Origin: Mastigias papua
Taxonomy: Eukaryota > Cnidaria > Scyphozoa > Rhizostomeae > Mastigiidae
DNA: 64,000 nt
Assembly: GCA_964019165.1 (NCBI GenBank)
Contig: OZ025281.1
Location: 9,608,388 to 9,672,387 of the forward strand
Direction: 5' to 3'
The translations under genes and the position numbers were made by a program. Under the pieces are notes generated by a model. It was not told the origin of the DNA. It ran no database searches and saw only the letters and a program-made list of their open reading frames with translations. Positions 35,601-40,319 of the stretch are shown here, piece by piece. Every line of letters starts with the position of its first letter. Position 1 is the stretch's first letter.

Positions 35601-37092
35601 GAACATTACAAAACAGCCAGGCTTGACTCATATCTACCTGTTTCTTAAAGAGTGTGAACTGGACTAAATAATGACAAAAGGTCATAAAAATGTTGTATTT
35701 TAGGTAAAATCAGTATGTCATGAAGATGTAAATGCCAAAAACGGATTGCCAACCTTAAAATCACGTAGATTTCAAGATGTATATATACTGAAAGTTTGAT
35801 ACATCCATTTCTACAGAAATTCTAATATTCTTTGATTACTATTTGTAATGTAAGGATGCTTAATGCAAATAGTCCAATTTTTCCTGTTCTGAACTCTTTA
35901 AAGTGTTTCCTAAGAACAGATGCTCTTAACATTGCTAGCTTAGATTAATTTTTTTCTTAGGACCAGATGTTTATTTAAATGCAAACAAATTCATCTCAGA
36001 TGTTTTCTGCAATTTCTCACTTAACACGTATGAGTGGCACACAAAATGATATCACAAAAGACTAAATTTTAGGATAATAGTCACGACGAGCCACATGGTA
36101 GATAAATTAGAAAAAGATAGCCATTTGTAGATCTTTCATTTCATTTCATCGATAAATCAAAGACAAACCAGTTTAATATTAAGACTTAATCAATTTGCAG
36201 GCACACTAGCACACCAGAAATTCAGCATACCCACACGTTGATAAGATATTGTCAATACATGGAATAATCTGTAGAATGGCACAAAAGAATGCTGTGTTTA
36301 CTGATATACTGAAATAATACACCACAAAAGTTACCAAGAATCAACTCAATAAAAACGTTCAGTATACAAATGCTTTGAGAAATGAAAAATAGCAAAATTT
36401 CCCTACTCCCAGTAGCATGATAAAATAAAGACATGCATCTTTGCCATTCTAATCAAACAGACTGATTCCTCGGCCAGTTCCTAAATGCATGACGGACCAT
36501 TTAAAGCTTGATACCCAACAATATTGCTTCCAAAGCTACATAAGGATGAACGTACTCTCAAGTATCCTCTGTCATAAACCCTTTACTTAAAAAGCAATTA
36601 TTTGCTATAGTATAAAGCCTGTCAAAAACCTCCTTTTCTACTTACAATCTGCAAAGTTTGAAAAATATATGAGGGGGCATACTAGTACAGATTCATCCAT
36701 TTGTGTCAGTGTTTTCACAAGTCTACAAACAGTACGCTAGGGAGAAGGAAGGGAGCTAATGCTTCTGTACATTTTTGAACAAAAACAAAAAAGCAACCGT
36801 AGTCAAATTTGCATACTTCCAAATTTTCGGGCTAATTTGCAATAGTGCCAGTCTTGCACCAAGTTCGTCGATCTTAATTGTTCGCCTTGTACTCTCAGAA
36901 GGGGGGGGGGGGGTCTGAAGAACTTCAACGATTTACAGACTTGTGTTGGCCGCTAGGCTCACTGTCCGCCATAGCATATGCGACAATAGATACCCATTAA
37001 CTATAATTTGTATTGCCTACCATCTTCATGACATCGTCGTCCGATCTGTCCCCTCGTTTCTTCGTGTCCTTTCCTTTCTTGTTGGAAAACAT
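1290..37092 (-). CDS. CC2D1: CC2D1 (coiled-coil and C2 domain-containing protein 1; Lgd/Freud-1 family), 22 exons, 3' end outside window
   Basis: In known animals this family binds the ESCRT-III subunit CHMP4/Shrub through DM14 repeats and phospholipids through a C-terminal C2 domain, controlling endosomal sorting and Notch signalling; vertebrate CC2D1A is also described as the repressor Freud-1. I read 22 coding exons (minus strand, transcript order): 37092-37021, 34653-34533, 32699-32593, 29138-29058, 24181-24047, 23494-23317, 22957-22914, 21313-21179, 20975-20891, 19911-19676, 18408-18336, 14110-13977, 13502-13341, 11839-11783, 11486-11337, 9470-9412, 7564-7448, 7125-7052, 5188-5133, 4795-4744, 2150-2051 and 1380-1290. 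All introns are GT-AG and every junction keeps phase, giving 773 codons. Order: basic/acidic N-terminus, four DM14 repeats, a Gln run, helical linker, C2 domain. Known family members run about 800-950 residues, so only the C-terminus is missing. It is divergent from SPO11. Confidence 0.93.
1554..1709 (-). other. Unassigned 51-codon open frame inside a CC2D1 intron
   Basis: Between CC2D1 exons 21 and 22, in the same orientation, a 51-codon frame ends in [19 protein letters not shown] before a stop. The composition looks protein-like, but I recognise no family and the frame is not needed to join the flanking exons. It could be an old gene or transposon fragment, an alternative terminal exon, or chance. 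Confidence 0.2.
2051..2150 (-). CDS. CC2D1: CC2D1 exon 21 (C2 domain core)
   Basis: 100 nt from a perfect TTATTTCCTCAG acceptor to gtagtc. It encodes [20 protein letters not shown] and then SFKLMYE, matching the family's 'EFxExFKLxIxRxxRxxQRxF...FEV' segment. It enters with one base and leaves with two. Confidence 0.92.
2541..2605. repeat. (TTGA)n microsatellite
   Basis: Tandem ATTGATTGATTG with a few interruptions, within the intron between CC2D1 exons 20 and 21. On the minus strand it yields an Asn-Gln-Ser repeat frame that is not a gene. Confidence 0.9.
2697..3432. mobile_element. Terminal-inverted-repeat element (GTACGTACGC family), non-autonomous
   Basis: The left end reads ACATGGGGTCATTCAATTAG followed by TACGTACGC; the right end is its inverted match with one inserted G and one change. 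Inside each end are runs of C-rich sequence alternating with GTACGCA words (2745-2830 and 3325-3415). The middle holds a GGGGCCACATTGTCGGATTC block near 3189 but no convincing gene. This is a MITE-like element of 736 bp in a CC2D1 intron. Confidence 0.75.
3433..4053. other. Intron sequence with CCAGGTTTTCCAG-type repeat
   Basis: CC2D1 intron sequence. From about 3715 to 3960 it carries CCCTGATTTTTCCAGG, CCCGACGTTTCC and TTTTCCAGACTGCTGAGAACC words of a dispersed repeat family, also present at 1105-1210 and 4990-5035. No exon was found. Confidence 0.45.
4054..4179. repeat. Two-copy 63-bp tandem duplication
   Basis: Positions 4054-4116 and 4117-4179 read as identical copies beginning ATATACGTTTAGTAGG and ending ACGGCTGATAAAATAAA. 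It is intronic, and the perfect match implies a recent duplication. Confidence 0.9.
4744..4795 (-). CDS. CC2D1: CC2D1 exon 20 (C2 domain)
   Basis: 52 nt between TTCTCAACAG and a consensus gtaagt donor. It encodes [17 protein letters not shown], the linker of the C2 domain ahead of the 'NPEFxExF' strand, which is completed in the next exon. Enters in phase 0 and leaves with one base. Confidence 0.88.
5133..5188 (-). CDS. CC2D1: CC2D1 exon 19 (C2 domain)
   Basis: 56 nt between TTTTGTAG and gtgagt. It encodes [18 protein letters not shown], the C2 strand with the family's FPFPN/FPYPN signature. Short and easily missed by ORF searches. Confidence 0.93.
5189..6069. other. CC2D1 intron, nothing recognised
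   Basis: AT-rich intron sequence between exon 19 and the GGAT array. Both strands were read for splice-flanked coding pieces and none was found. Confidence 0.5.
6070..6890. repeat. (GGAT)n / (GGGAT)n satellite array, about 0.8 kb
   Basis: An almost pure ATGGATGG tetranucleotide tract (6170-6490) changes to a GGGAT pentanucleotide block (about 6575-6640), then to degenerate GGAT, GGGT and GGAC variants. It lies in the intron between CC2D1 exons 18 and 19. Because 4- and 5-base units cycle through all frames, long open frames appear on both strands (Asp-Gly-Trp-Met one way, His-Pro-Ser-Ile the other). They are artefacts. Confidence 0.97.
7052..7125 (-). CDS. CC2D1: CC2D1 exon 18 (start of C2 domain)
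   Basis: 74 nt between GATTGCTAG and gtaaat. It encodes [19 protein letters not shown] and then IPLPSG, the first C2 strand with the family's 'NLPxPxG' turn. Enters with two bases and leaves with one. Confidence 0.92.
7448..7564 (-). CDS. CC2D1: CC2D1 exon 17 (pre-C2 linker)
   Basis: 117 nt between TTATCTTTTAG and gtatgt. It encodes a helical end ([15 protein letters not shown]) followed by the family's FHYE block in [14 protein letters not shown]. The donor is CAA|gtatgt, so the Lys codon is split. Confidence 0.92.
7636..8532. mobile_element. TACCTTRATT-ended element, copy A, with coding-like core
   Basis: Ends are TACCTTGATTAATGAAATTTC on the left and its inverted counterpart at 8505-8532. 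Sub-terminal words CACGCAAATTTAATTTTTGC and CACGCAAACTAATTTTAGC repeat. The core (7958-8300, plus strand) reads in one frame as [19 protein letters not shown] and in a second frame as an acidic stretch, [16 protein letters not shown] then [10 protein letters not shown], ending in a stop. The second copy at 59018-59642 keeps the same order and wording. This looks like a non-autonomous DNA element carrying a decayed gene; I do not recognise the protein. Confidence 0.7.
8879..9088. repeat. Small inverted-repeat element, G-rich ends
   Basis: AGAGGGGTGGAAGACATCTA on the left is mirrored by AGAATGTCTCCCACCCCTCC on the right, about 210 bp overall, with a poly-G run at 8907-8916. A MITE-like fold-back in a CC2D1 intron. 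Confidence 0.5.
9412..9470 (-). CDS. CC2D1: CC2D1 exon 16
   Basis: 59 nt between GACTTTTTCAG and gtgagt. It encodes [19 protein letters not shown], the helical segment linking the last DM14 repeat to the C2 domain. It leaves two bases (AA) that are completed by the next exon. Confidence 0.88.
9662..10150 (+). mobile_element. LINE 3' end: C-terminal zinc-knuckle domain
   Basis: A frame on the opposite strand to CC2D1, inside its intron, ends at 10027. It encodes [20 protein letters not shown] followed by a zinc-knuckle-like [17 protein letters not shown] (CX2C...HX3C). This arrangement is typical of the C-terminus of LINE ORF2 proteins. The downstream AGGCTCTGCTTGCCGGCATA word resembles a LINE 3' tail. 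The 5' part is absent, as expected for 5'-truncated retrotransposition. Confidence 0.65.
10151..11336. other. CC2D1 intron, nothing recognised
   Basis: Intron between exons 15 and 16. A 73-codon open frame at 10222-10443 has no recognisable domain and no splice context, so I do not call it. Confidence 0.5.
11337..11486 (-). CDS. CC2D1: CC2D1 exon 15
   Basis: 150 nt, 50 codons, between TTTTATTTCAG and gttgtt. It starts [13 protein letters not shown] and ends with the helix [16 protein letters not shown]. It links DM14 repeat 4 to the pre-C2 helices. Phase 0 at both ends. Confidence 0.9.
11783..11839 (-). CDS. CC2D1: CC2D1 exon 14 (end of DM14 repeat 4)
   Basis: 57 nt between TTTTGATCAG and gtgagc. 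It encodes [19 protein letters not shown], the family's conserved 'GxDxMIxAAxxGLxVD' motif that closes the fourth DM14 repeat. Phase 0 at both ends; too short for ORF detection. Confidence 0.92.
12175..13022. mobile_element. pogo/Tigger-like MITE
   Basis: CAGTAGAATTCTGTTAAGTC on the left matches the inverted right end CAGTTAAATCTCATTAAGTC, with further GTCCGAC/AAGTC words inside (12890-13000). The CAGT start and a left TA fit Tc1/mariner-pogo type ends. No transposase is readable. Located in the intron between CC2D1 exons 13 and 14. Confidence 0.65.
13341..13502 (-). CDS. CC2D1: CC2D1 exon 13 (DM14 repeat 4, first part)
   Basis: 162 nt, 54 codons, between CTGACAG and gtatca. It encodes [20 protein letters not shown] and then [12 protein letters not shown], a clear DM14 repeat of the 'R...AALxAKxxGDxxxAxxYLRxAK' type. 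Phase 0 at both ends. Confidence 0.95.
13977..14110 (-). CDS. CC2D1: CC2D1 exon 12 (Gln-rich linker)
   Basis: 134 nt between TTTTTTTCAAG and gtattt. It completes the 'PPG' of exon 11 and encodes [10 protein letters not shown], a run of six Gln (mostly CAA) and a Ser/Ala/Thr-rich linker between DM14 repeats 3 and 4. The CAA run may vary in length between individuals. Confidence 0.9.
14526..15080 (+). mobile_element. Penelope-like element fragment: GIY-YIG endonuclease end plus 3' tail
   Basis: Opposite in strand to CC2D1 and inside its intron. The frame ending at TAG 14760-14762 reads [20 protein letters not shown], then [20 protein letters not shown], then [11 protein letters not shown]. This is the C-terminal GIY-YIG-type endonuclease seen in Penelope-like retroelements. 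The upstream part is missing. The tail carries a hammerhead-like core at 15044-15072. Confidence 0.7.
15039..15085 (+). ncRNA. Hammerhead-ribozyme-like core in Penelope tail
   Basis: CTGAAGA (15044-15050), then T, a 5-bp stem GGTTG/CAATC closing the loop TCGAAG, then GAAAC (15068-15072). This matches the invariant hammerhead boxes CUGANGA and GAAA around stem II. TGTAA before the core can pair with TTACA after it as stem I. Penelope-like elements are known to carry minimal hammerheads. Activity is inferred only. Confidence 0.45.
15086..17990. other. CC2D1 intron, nothing recognised
   Basis: Part of the 4.2-kb intron between exons 11 and 12. AT-rich, with an ATATATAT run near 17243. No exon, RNA gene or element with clear ends was seen. 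Confidence 0.45.
18030..18217. repeat. Inverted repeat, about 50-bp arms
   Basis: GAAAAGTATTGCACCACCCT near 18034, followed by an ATGGCTGCTAATAGTGG word, is matched in inverted orientation near 18165-18217 with a few changes. The spacer is about 85 bp. It is probably the core of a fold-back element in the intron. Confidence 0.65.
18336..18408 (-). CDS. CC2D1: CC2D1 exon 11 (end of DM14 repeat 3)
   Basis: 73 nt between ATTCCCACACAG and gtacat. It encodes [20 protein letters not shown] and then PTPPG, the most conserved DM14 signature of the family. Enters in phase 0, leaves one base. Confidence 0.96.
18409..19675. other. CC2D1 intron, nothing recognised
   Basis: Intron between exons 10 and 11, AT-rich. 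A 66-codon minus-strand open frame at 19070-19270 lacks any family signature and is not called. Confidence 0.5.
19676..19911 (-). CDS. CC2D1: CC2D1 exon 10 (Ser/Thr linker and DM14 repeat 3)
   Basis: 236 nt between TTTTTTACAG and gtaaat, the longest exon. A Ser/Thr/Pro-rich linker ([14 protein letters not shown] onward) precedes [20 protein letters not shown] and [16 protein letters not shown], a complete DM14 first half. The linker may be a phosphorylated flexible region (inference). Confidence 0.96.
20891..20975 (-). CDS. CC2D1: CC2D1 exon 9 (end of DM14 repeat 2)
   Basis: 85 nt between CTTTTTGCAG and gtgccc. It encodes [20 protein letters not shown] then PPPPNQTS, the 'FxPxIxAxxxGxxVDLxxxPPPP' DM14 tail. 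Leaves one base. Confidence 0.94.
21179..21313 (-). CDS. CC2D1: CC2D1 exon 8 (DM14 repeat 2)
   Basis: 135 nt, 45 codons, between TTTCTTTAG and gtaaga. It encodes [35 protein letters not shown], the first half of DM14 repeat 2. Phase 0 at both ends. Confidence 0.95.
21314..22913. other. CC2D1 intron, nothing recognised
   Basis: 1.6-kb intron between exons 7 and 8. The short open frames at 21402-21680, 22107-22298 and 22461-22658 show no domain and are treated as chance. Confidence 0.5.
22914..22957 (-). CDS. CC2D1: CC2D1 exon 7 (acidic linker)
   Basis: 44 nt between GGTTTTCAG and gtaaga. It encodes [14 protein letters not shown] and joins DM14 repeats 1 and 2. Found from splice sites and phase: one base carried in, phase 0 out. 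Confidence 0.85.
23317..23494 (-). CDS. CC2D1: CC2D1 exon 6 (end of DM14 repeat 1)
   Basis: 178 nt between ATTGACCCAG and gtaacc. It encodes [20 protein letters not shown] then PPQV, the DM14 tail, followed by a Ser/Gln/Lys-rich linker. Leaves one base. Confidence 0.93.
24047..24181 (-). CDS. CC2D1: CC2D1 exon 5 (DM14 repeat 1)
   Basis: 135 nt, 45 codons, between GATGTTTTAG and gtcagt. It encodes [36 protein letters not shown], the first DM14 repeat. Phase 0 at both ends, as for the repeat-2 exon of the same length, which suggests exon duplication. Confidence 0.93.
24712..25385. mobile_element. TIR element with GGGCGCTTATT sub-repeats, TA duplication
   Basis: Left CCGTAAAAATCC and right GGATTTTTACAG form the inverted termini, each flanked by TA (24710-24711 and 25386-25387). 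GGGCGCTTATT-type words cluster near both ends (24735-24815 and 25210-25375). The middle is non-coding. This is a non-autonomous Tc1/mariner-like element in the CC2D1 exon 4-5 intron. Related wording occurs in the element at 28484. Confidence 0.8.
25785..26110. repeat. 18-bp minisatellite, block 1
   Basis: Tandem variants of CCACTTTGGATCCATGCC, about 18 copies. Because 18 is divisible by 3, several frames stay open on both strands ([10 protein letters not shown] patterns). In the CC2D1 exon 4-5 intron; not a gene. Confidence 0.95.
26111..26560. other. Unique spacer between minisatellite blocks
   Basis: About 450 bp of non-repetitive intron sequence with a near-duplicated TGTTGTTGAC word (26182 and 26238). 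No gene found. Confidence 0.6.
26561..27545. repeat. 18-bp minisatellite, block 2, about 1 kb
   Basis: Same unit as block 1, about 55 copies, with TTGGATCAAAGCCCAC, TTGGTTCCATGCCCAC and TTGGGTCCATTTCCAC variants. Higher-order units repeat: about 200 bp at 26577-26780 and again at 26781-26990, plus a 54-bp doublet at 27237-27344. Open frames over 200 codons are artefacts of the unit length. Confidence 0.96.
28484..29037. mobile_element. Degenerate TIR element abutting CC2D1 exon 4
   Basis: TACGGTGGATGTTCGAATA on the left and the inverse of TACCGTAAATGACCAAAT on the right form a decayed inverted pair, with AATAAGCGCCCC and AATAAGCCGCCC words inside each end. It resembles the 24712-25385 element. 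Its right end is about 20 bp from the exon 4 splice donor. Confidence 0.55.
29058..29138 (-). CDS. CC2D1: CC2D1 exon 4 (acidic linker)
   Basis: 81 nt between TTAATTTTGAAG and gtattt. It encodes [20 protein letters not shown] then KIHSPPK. Phase 0 at both ends. The acceptor lacks a long pyrimidine run. Confidence 0.85.
29634..30544. mobile_element. hAT-like non-autonomous element, CAGGCCTTTTC ends
   Basis: CAGGCCTTTTC at 29634 is mirrored by GAAAAGGCCTG at 30534-30544. Near each end are CG-rich words (CTCGCGCGAG; CGCGATCGCGAGCGTGAAGCG) unlike the surrounding AT-rich DNA. A 63-codon minus-strand frame (29929-30120) with an [13 protein letters not shown] start may be a remnant of a carried gene. 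In the CC2D1 exon 3-4 intron. Confidence 0.6.
31012..31381. mobile_element. MITE with AAGCCCCCTCT sub-repeats, TA duplication
   Basis: CTGTAATTTCTCTTTTAAGC on the left matches the inverse CTGTAAATTCTCTACTAAGC on the right. TA flanks both ends (31010-31011, 31382-31383). Internal AAGCCCCCT words repeat. The termini resemble those of 24712-25385. Confidence 0.8.
31766..32178. mobile_element. MITE with AGACCC-GTTTACA ends
   Basis: AAGACCCTGTTTACAAGG on the left is mirrored by the inverse of TTTAGACCCCATTTACATGA on the right. Between them are many copies of AATATGGTATCATG-like words in both orientations, so the element folds back along much of its length. Non-coding. Confidence 0.7.
32593..32699 (-). 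CDS. CC2D1: CC2D1 exon 3 (acidic segment)
   Basis: 107 nt between GTTTTTTTGTAG and gtatga. It encodes [20 protein letters not shown] and then a run of Asp/Glu. Completes a codon split from exon 2 and ends in phase 0. Confidence 0.88.
32700..34532. other. CC2D1 intron, nothing recognised
   Basis: 1.8-kb AT-rich intron between exons 2 and 3. No coding piece, repeat with clear ends or RNA gene was seen. Confidence 0.5.
34533..34653 (-). CDS. CC2D1: CC2D1 exon 2
   Basis: 121 nt between TTTTCTTTCTAG and gtatgt. It encodes [20 protein letters not shown] then [20 protein letters not shown]. The 'GL...LxxELxAL' pattern is the family's conserved N-terminal motif. The GAT run is a short trinucleotide repeat. 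Confidence 0.93.
34654..37020. other. CC2D1 first intron, nothing recognised
   Basis: 2.4-kb first intron, AT-rich, with a poly-G run at about 36900-36912. No gene or bounded element seen. Confidence 0.5.
37021..37092 (-). CDS. CC2D1: CC2D1 exon 1 (start codon)
   Basis: 72 nt, 24 codons, starting ATG at 37092-37090 with [20 protein letters not shown] and ending VMKM before gtaggc. A basic N-terminus running into Asp residues is usual in this family. Phase 0 at the end, matching exon 2. Confidence 0.9.
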
Positions 37093-37230
37093 TTTCAGGT
37101 TTTGCACCTTGTTAGCTAAGGGTTCTGTCAAATTCCTAGTCTGTTCTTCCCTTTTACTGTTGCGATGGAAATAATCTCGTTTTCATTTCGAGTAGGAAAA
37201 ACATGTAAAAGAGGTTAGCCACTTCCAACT

Positions 37231-37243
37231 AAATGGCGGGAAA
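37231..37243 (-). promoter_or_regulatory. E2F/YY1-like site upstream of CC2D1
   Basis: On the minus strand the sequence is TTTCCCGCCATTT, which contains an E2F-like TTTCCCGC overlapping a YY1-like GCCATTT core, about 140 bp upstream of the CC2D1 start codon. The position fits a promoter; function is inferred. Confidence 0.35.
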
Positions 37244-38148
37244 GTTCGAAACTACGTGATTTACAAACAGCTGTAGGCCTGATTGGGAAGAGACAATTGA
37301 ATGAGTCATAAACAGGTAATTCTTTTCTTAAGTTGAACTTCTGTTAACCATGCATTAAGAGATCCCAGTTGTTGCAAATAAAGGTATGTACCGCGTAGAA
37401 GTAGAATGCTTACTCATAATATTATGTTAAGCAAACCTAGGACTTTGGACTAATTGTGAAAAATTATGGAAAGAATCACAAATAAAGGAAAATAACTTTG
37501 TGAAAGGGGATCTTTTTGTGTAGAAACAAATGAGGACATTGCCCACCAAGCCCTAAACTTCCTAATATACCCCCTACTTGCAAATTTGAATTGTCTCCGT
37601 ATATTATTTACCACTTTTCGGTTCCAGCATTTTCCTTATCATCAGGGGAGGTGGCGACAGAGCTCAACACTTGATGTATCCAGAATAGCTTAATTTCCGA
37701 AAAAGTTGAAAATTAATTGCCGACAAAATTGTGTATTATTTTATTTTGACTTGACAAAATTACTAAAACTTTTCAAGTTTCCATAGTTTTATTCAATATT
37801 AATTATTTTAAAGGTACTATGTACCAGAAATTTTTTCAGCTAGGGCGATTTGACCCCTCCCCACTCCTCCCTTTGCACCGGTGATTCCTGAAGCGATGTA
37901 GGCTGCCGAGGGAGGGAGGGCAGACTTTCTTTGAAGAGCACTTATGGAACATAATACTAACAATCATGCACGTTTTTCTACAAGAATGTTTTTTTTGCCC
38001 AGCACTGAAACCATTTTAAGTCTAGTTCATGTTTCAGTACTAAAACCTTCTTAAAAAATGAAATTTTCAGCTTTTCAACCCAGAGAGTGACCTTAAGAAA
38101 TTATTAGCAAGGCAAGACGAGCTTGCATTGCTACACAGACAAACATGC
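37244..38148. other. Intergenic DNA left of the nested insertion
   Basis: Sequence between the CC2D1 promoter region and the Gypsy target site. AT-rich; no gene, RNA or bounded repeat seen. Confidence 0.5.
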
Positions 38149-38149
38149 A

Positions 38150-38153
38150 CTAC
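38150..38153. repeat. Target-site duplication CTAC, left copy
   Basis: CTAC precedes the TGTGGCG start of the Gypsy 5' LTR and is repeated at 48270-48273 after the 3' LTR. The preceding base A also matches if the LTR is read one base shorter, so the duplication is 4 or 5 bp. Confidence 0.85.
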
Positions 38154-38164
38154 TGTGGCGCAAT
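38154..38164 (+). repeat. 5' LTR, first 11 bp (split by transposon)
   Basis: TGTGGCGCAAT equals the first 11 bases of the 3' LTR at 47835. The LTR resumes at 41930 after the inserted DNA transposon. Confidence 0.95.
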
Positions 38165-38450
38165 ACGCTACTTAACCGGAAACCGCTTCTGATTGGTCAA
38201 CTGCGTTGGCCCATAGCGACGTGGTAGCAACGGATCAGAGCTGAATGTTTACATGCGGCCTATCACTGTGATCTAGAACGAAACACTTTTAAGTGATTTA
38301 TCAACCTCCATATTCTCTTGTTTAGTCGTGAATTTCCTTTATATTTCGTATTAGAGTTGATTATTTATGTTTATCGCTTGTGGCAAGCAAAGGTTTTGGT
38401 AAGATCGCTCGCTGACCTGTTTGCTTCGAGAGGGGCCTATATCGCATTTC
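38165..38450 (+). repeat. Left 286-bp terminal inverted repeat
   Basis: Matches 41642-41927 in inverted orientation with about two mismatches seen by eye. It contains a CCAAT box (CTGATTGGTCAA near 38190) and ends 67 bp before the transposase ATG, so it probably acts as that gene's promoter. Confidence 0.93.
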
Positions 38451-38517
38451 GACTACTGGTTGTACATTATTCACATCGATCATATTTTGTTGGAGGGACT
38501 AAATACAGAAAATAACG

Positions 38518-40061
38518 ATGCCAAAATCTTGTGCAGTTTATGAATGCAGTGCTACCTCTGAAAATGAGAAGAACCGTTCATTTCACCAGTTTCCAAAAGA
38601 TCCTAAACTGAGACAAGCATGGATTGCCAGGATACGTAGAGAAGGTTATAACCCTAGTGCTTCGTCCTATGTATGTTCCTTTCATTTCTCGGAAGAGGAT
38701 TTCAATAAAGGCAGTTTCAGTGCAACTCCACAAGAGTTCAAGAAAAAGACATTGAAAAAAGGATCAATCCCCTGTTGGAATCTCAGAGGGGCTGAAGGAG
38801 ACCAGAGAATATCTAGTCGCACAACACTTGCTTCTCAACGTGCAAGATGTTCAGAGACCCCAAGCAACCCAATCGAACATTCTGTACATGCGACCTTACC
38901 CTCTGAATGGGCTTCAATGGATCTGGATAATGAACCAGCTGCTTCTAATGTTGAGCACAATCCACTGGAGGAACTAAAAGATGCACTTTCATTGGCCAAC
39001 AAGCATGTTGCAGCTTTGGAAAAGGCTCTGTTTAGATACAAAGCATTAAGTGACGAGGATATTAAAAATTACACGGGCTTGGAAAGGGGAAAATTTGATG
39101 CCGTGAAGGAGATGATTGATCGTTTCAAGCCATTAAATTACTGGACTGGAAAAGCTGTTACAAGTATCAGTAGCTCAGACCAACTCTTGATGTTTTTAAT
39201 GAGGTTAAAGCTTGATCTACCTTATTTTGACTTAGCACGAAGGTATTCAGTAAGCGAAACAACAATTCAAAATATTTTTTTAACTTACCTACACGTGTTC
39301 CACGAAATCTTTTTTACTGGATGCATGGATGAAATGCCATCATTAGAGAAAAACAAATCTGCCATACCTGCATCTTTTACAGACATACCAAACTGCAGAG
39401 CAATGATAGACTGCACTGAGTTTTATATGCATACCCCAAGAAAGGACCTAGAAGCAGCAGCTGTAAGCTATAGCAATTACAAGCATAGACTCACTGCAAA
39501 GTATTTGATAGCTGTGGCCCCAAATGGGACAATTACTTTTGTAAGTAATGGCTATCCAGGCAGCACAAGTGACAAAGTGATCACAGATCAGTCACAAGTC
39601 ATATCAAATTTAAAGGTAGGGTTTTGATTCATTTCTGAAGTCTTTGGGTAAGATTGCTGAACAAAAACATTACATTCTCAGGAAGAATATATTATTAATA
39701 TTATTAATTTTTTCATTTGTTTTCACAGGCTGGTGACCTTATATTGGCTGATAAAGGATTCATGATTCATGACCTTATTCCAAAGGGAATTTCTTTGAAT
39801 CTGCCACCATTCCTATCTGGAAAAAAATGTCTGTCTAAAGAAGAAGCCATGTTCTGTAAGACAATTGCCAGCCAGCGTATACATGTGGAAAGGGCAATAG
39901 AAAGATTGAGAAACTACAAGATACTCAATTTGATTTCAGCAAACTTGAGACCTTTTTGTGACAAACTTGTTCAGTCATGTGCTGCTTTGGTAAATCTGCA
40001 GACACCAATAATTAGTGGTGTTTTTGACAGATACAATTTTGATGTTTCCCAAATGACTTAA
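38518..40061 (+). CDS. THAP-domain DDE transposase (HARBI1/DDE_Tnp_4-like), two exons
   Basis: Exons 38518-39615 and 39729-40061 are joined by a 113-bp GT-AG intron in phase 0, giving 476 residues. The N-terminal THAP zinc finger (residues 1-88) has C5, C10, C53 and H56 with W35 and the FP of FHQFP. A helical stretch lies at about 145-175, and a helix-turn-helix (LMFLMRLKLDLPYFDLARRY, 224-243) follows. The DDE_Tnp_4 nuclease starts at D298 (MIDCTEF), continues at D352 (GSTSDK), and ends with E420 in HVERAIERLR from exon 2. It should bind the terminal repeats through THAP and cut and join DNA. A poly(A) signal AATAAA lies at 40223-40228. Intact, no stops. Confidence 0.93.
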
Positions 40062-40319
40062 AAAAGGGTTTTGGGTGACTTACTGCCATGGGAAGGGGGG
40101 ATTCCCTTGAAGATTCAACTAGCAGGAGGGTAAATGAGAGAACCTGAAAATTTTATTTGAAATTATTCTTCATACTCTCAGGAAATATCCATAGTATTTC
40201 CATTTCAAGAATACTTCAGCACAATAAACAAATGAAAAGTTTCTTATAATGAAGTGTCAAACCAAAGTTTTTAAGCATTATTCAGTTAGAGCAGTAATAA
40301 GGCCCCCAAGAGTAGATTA

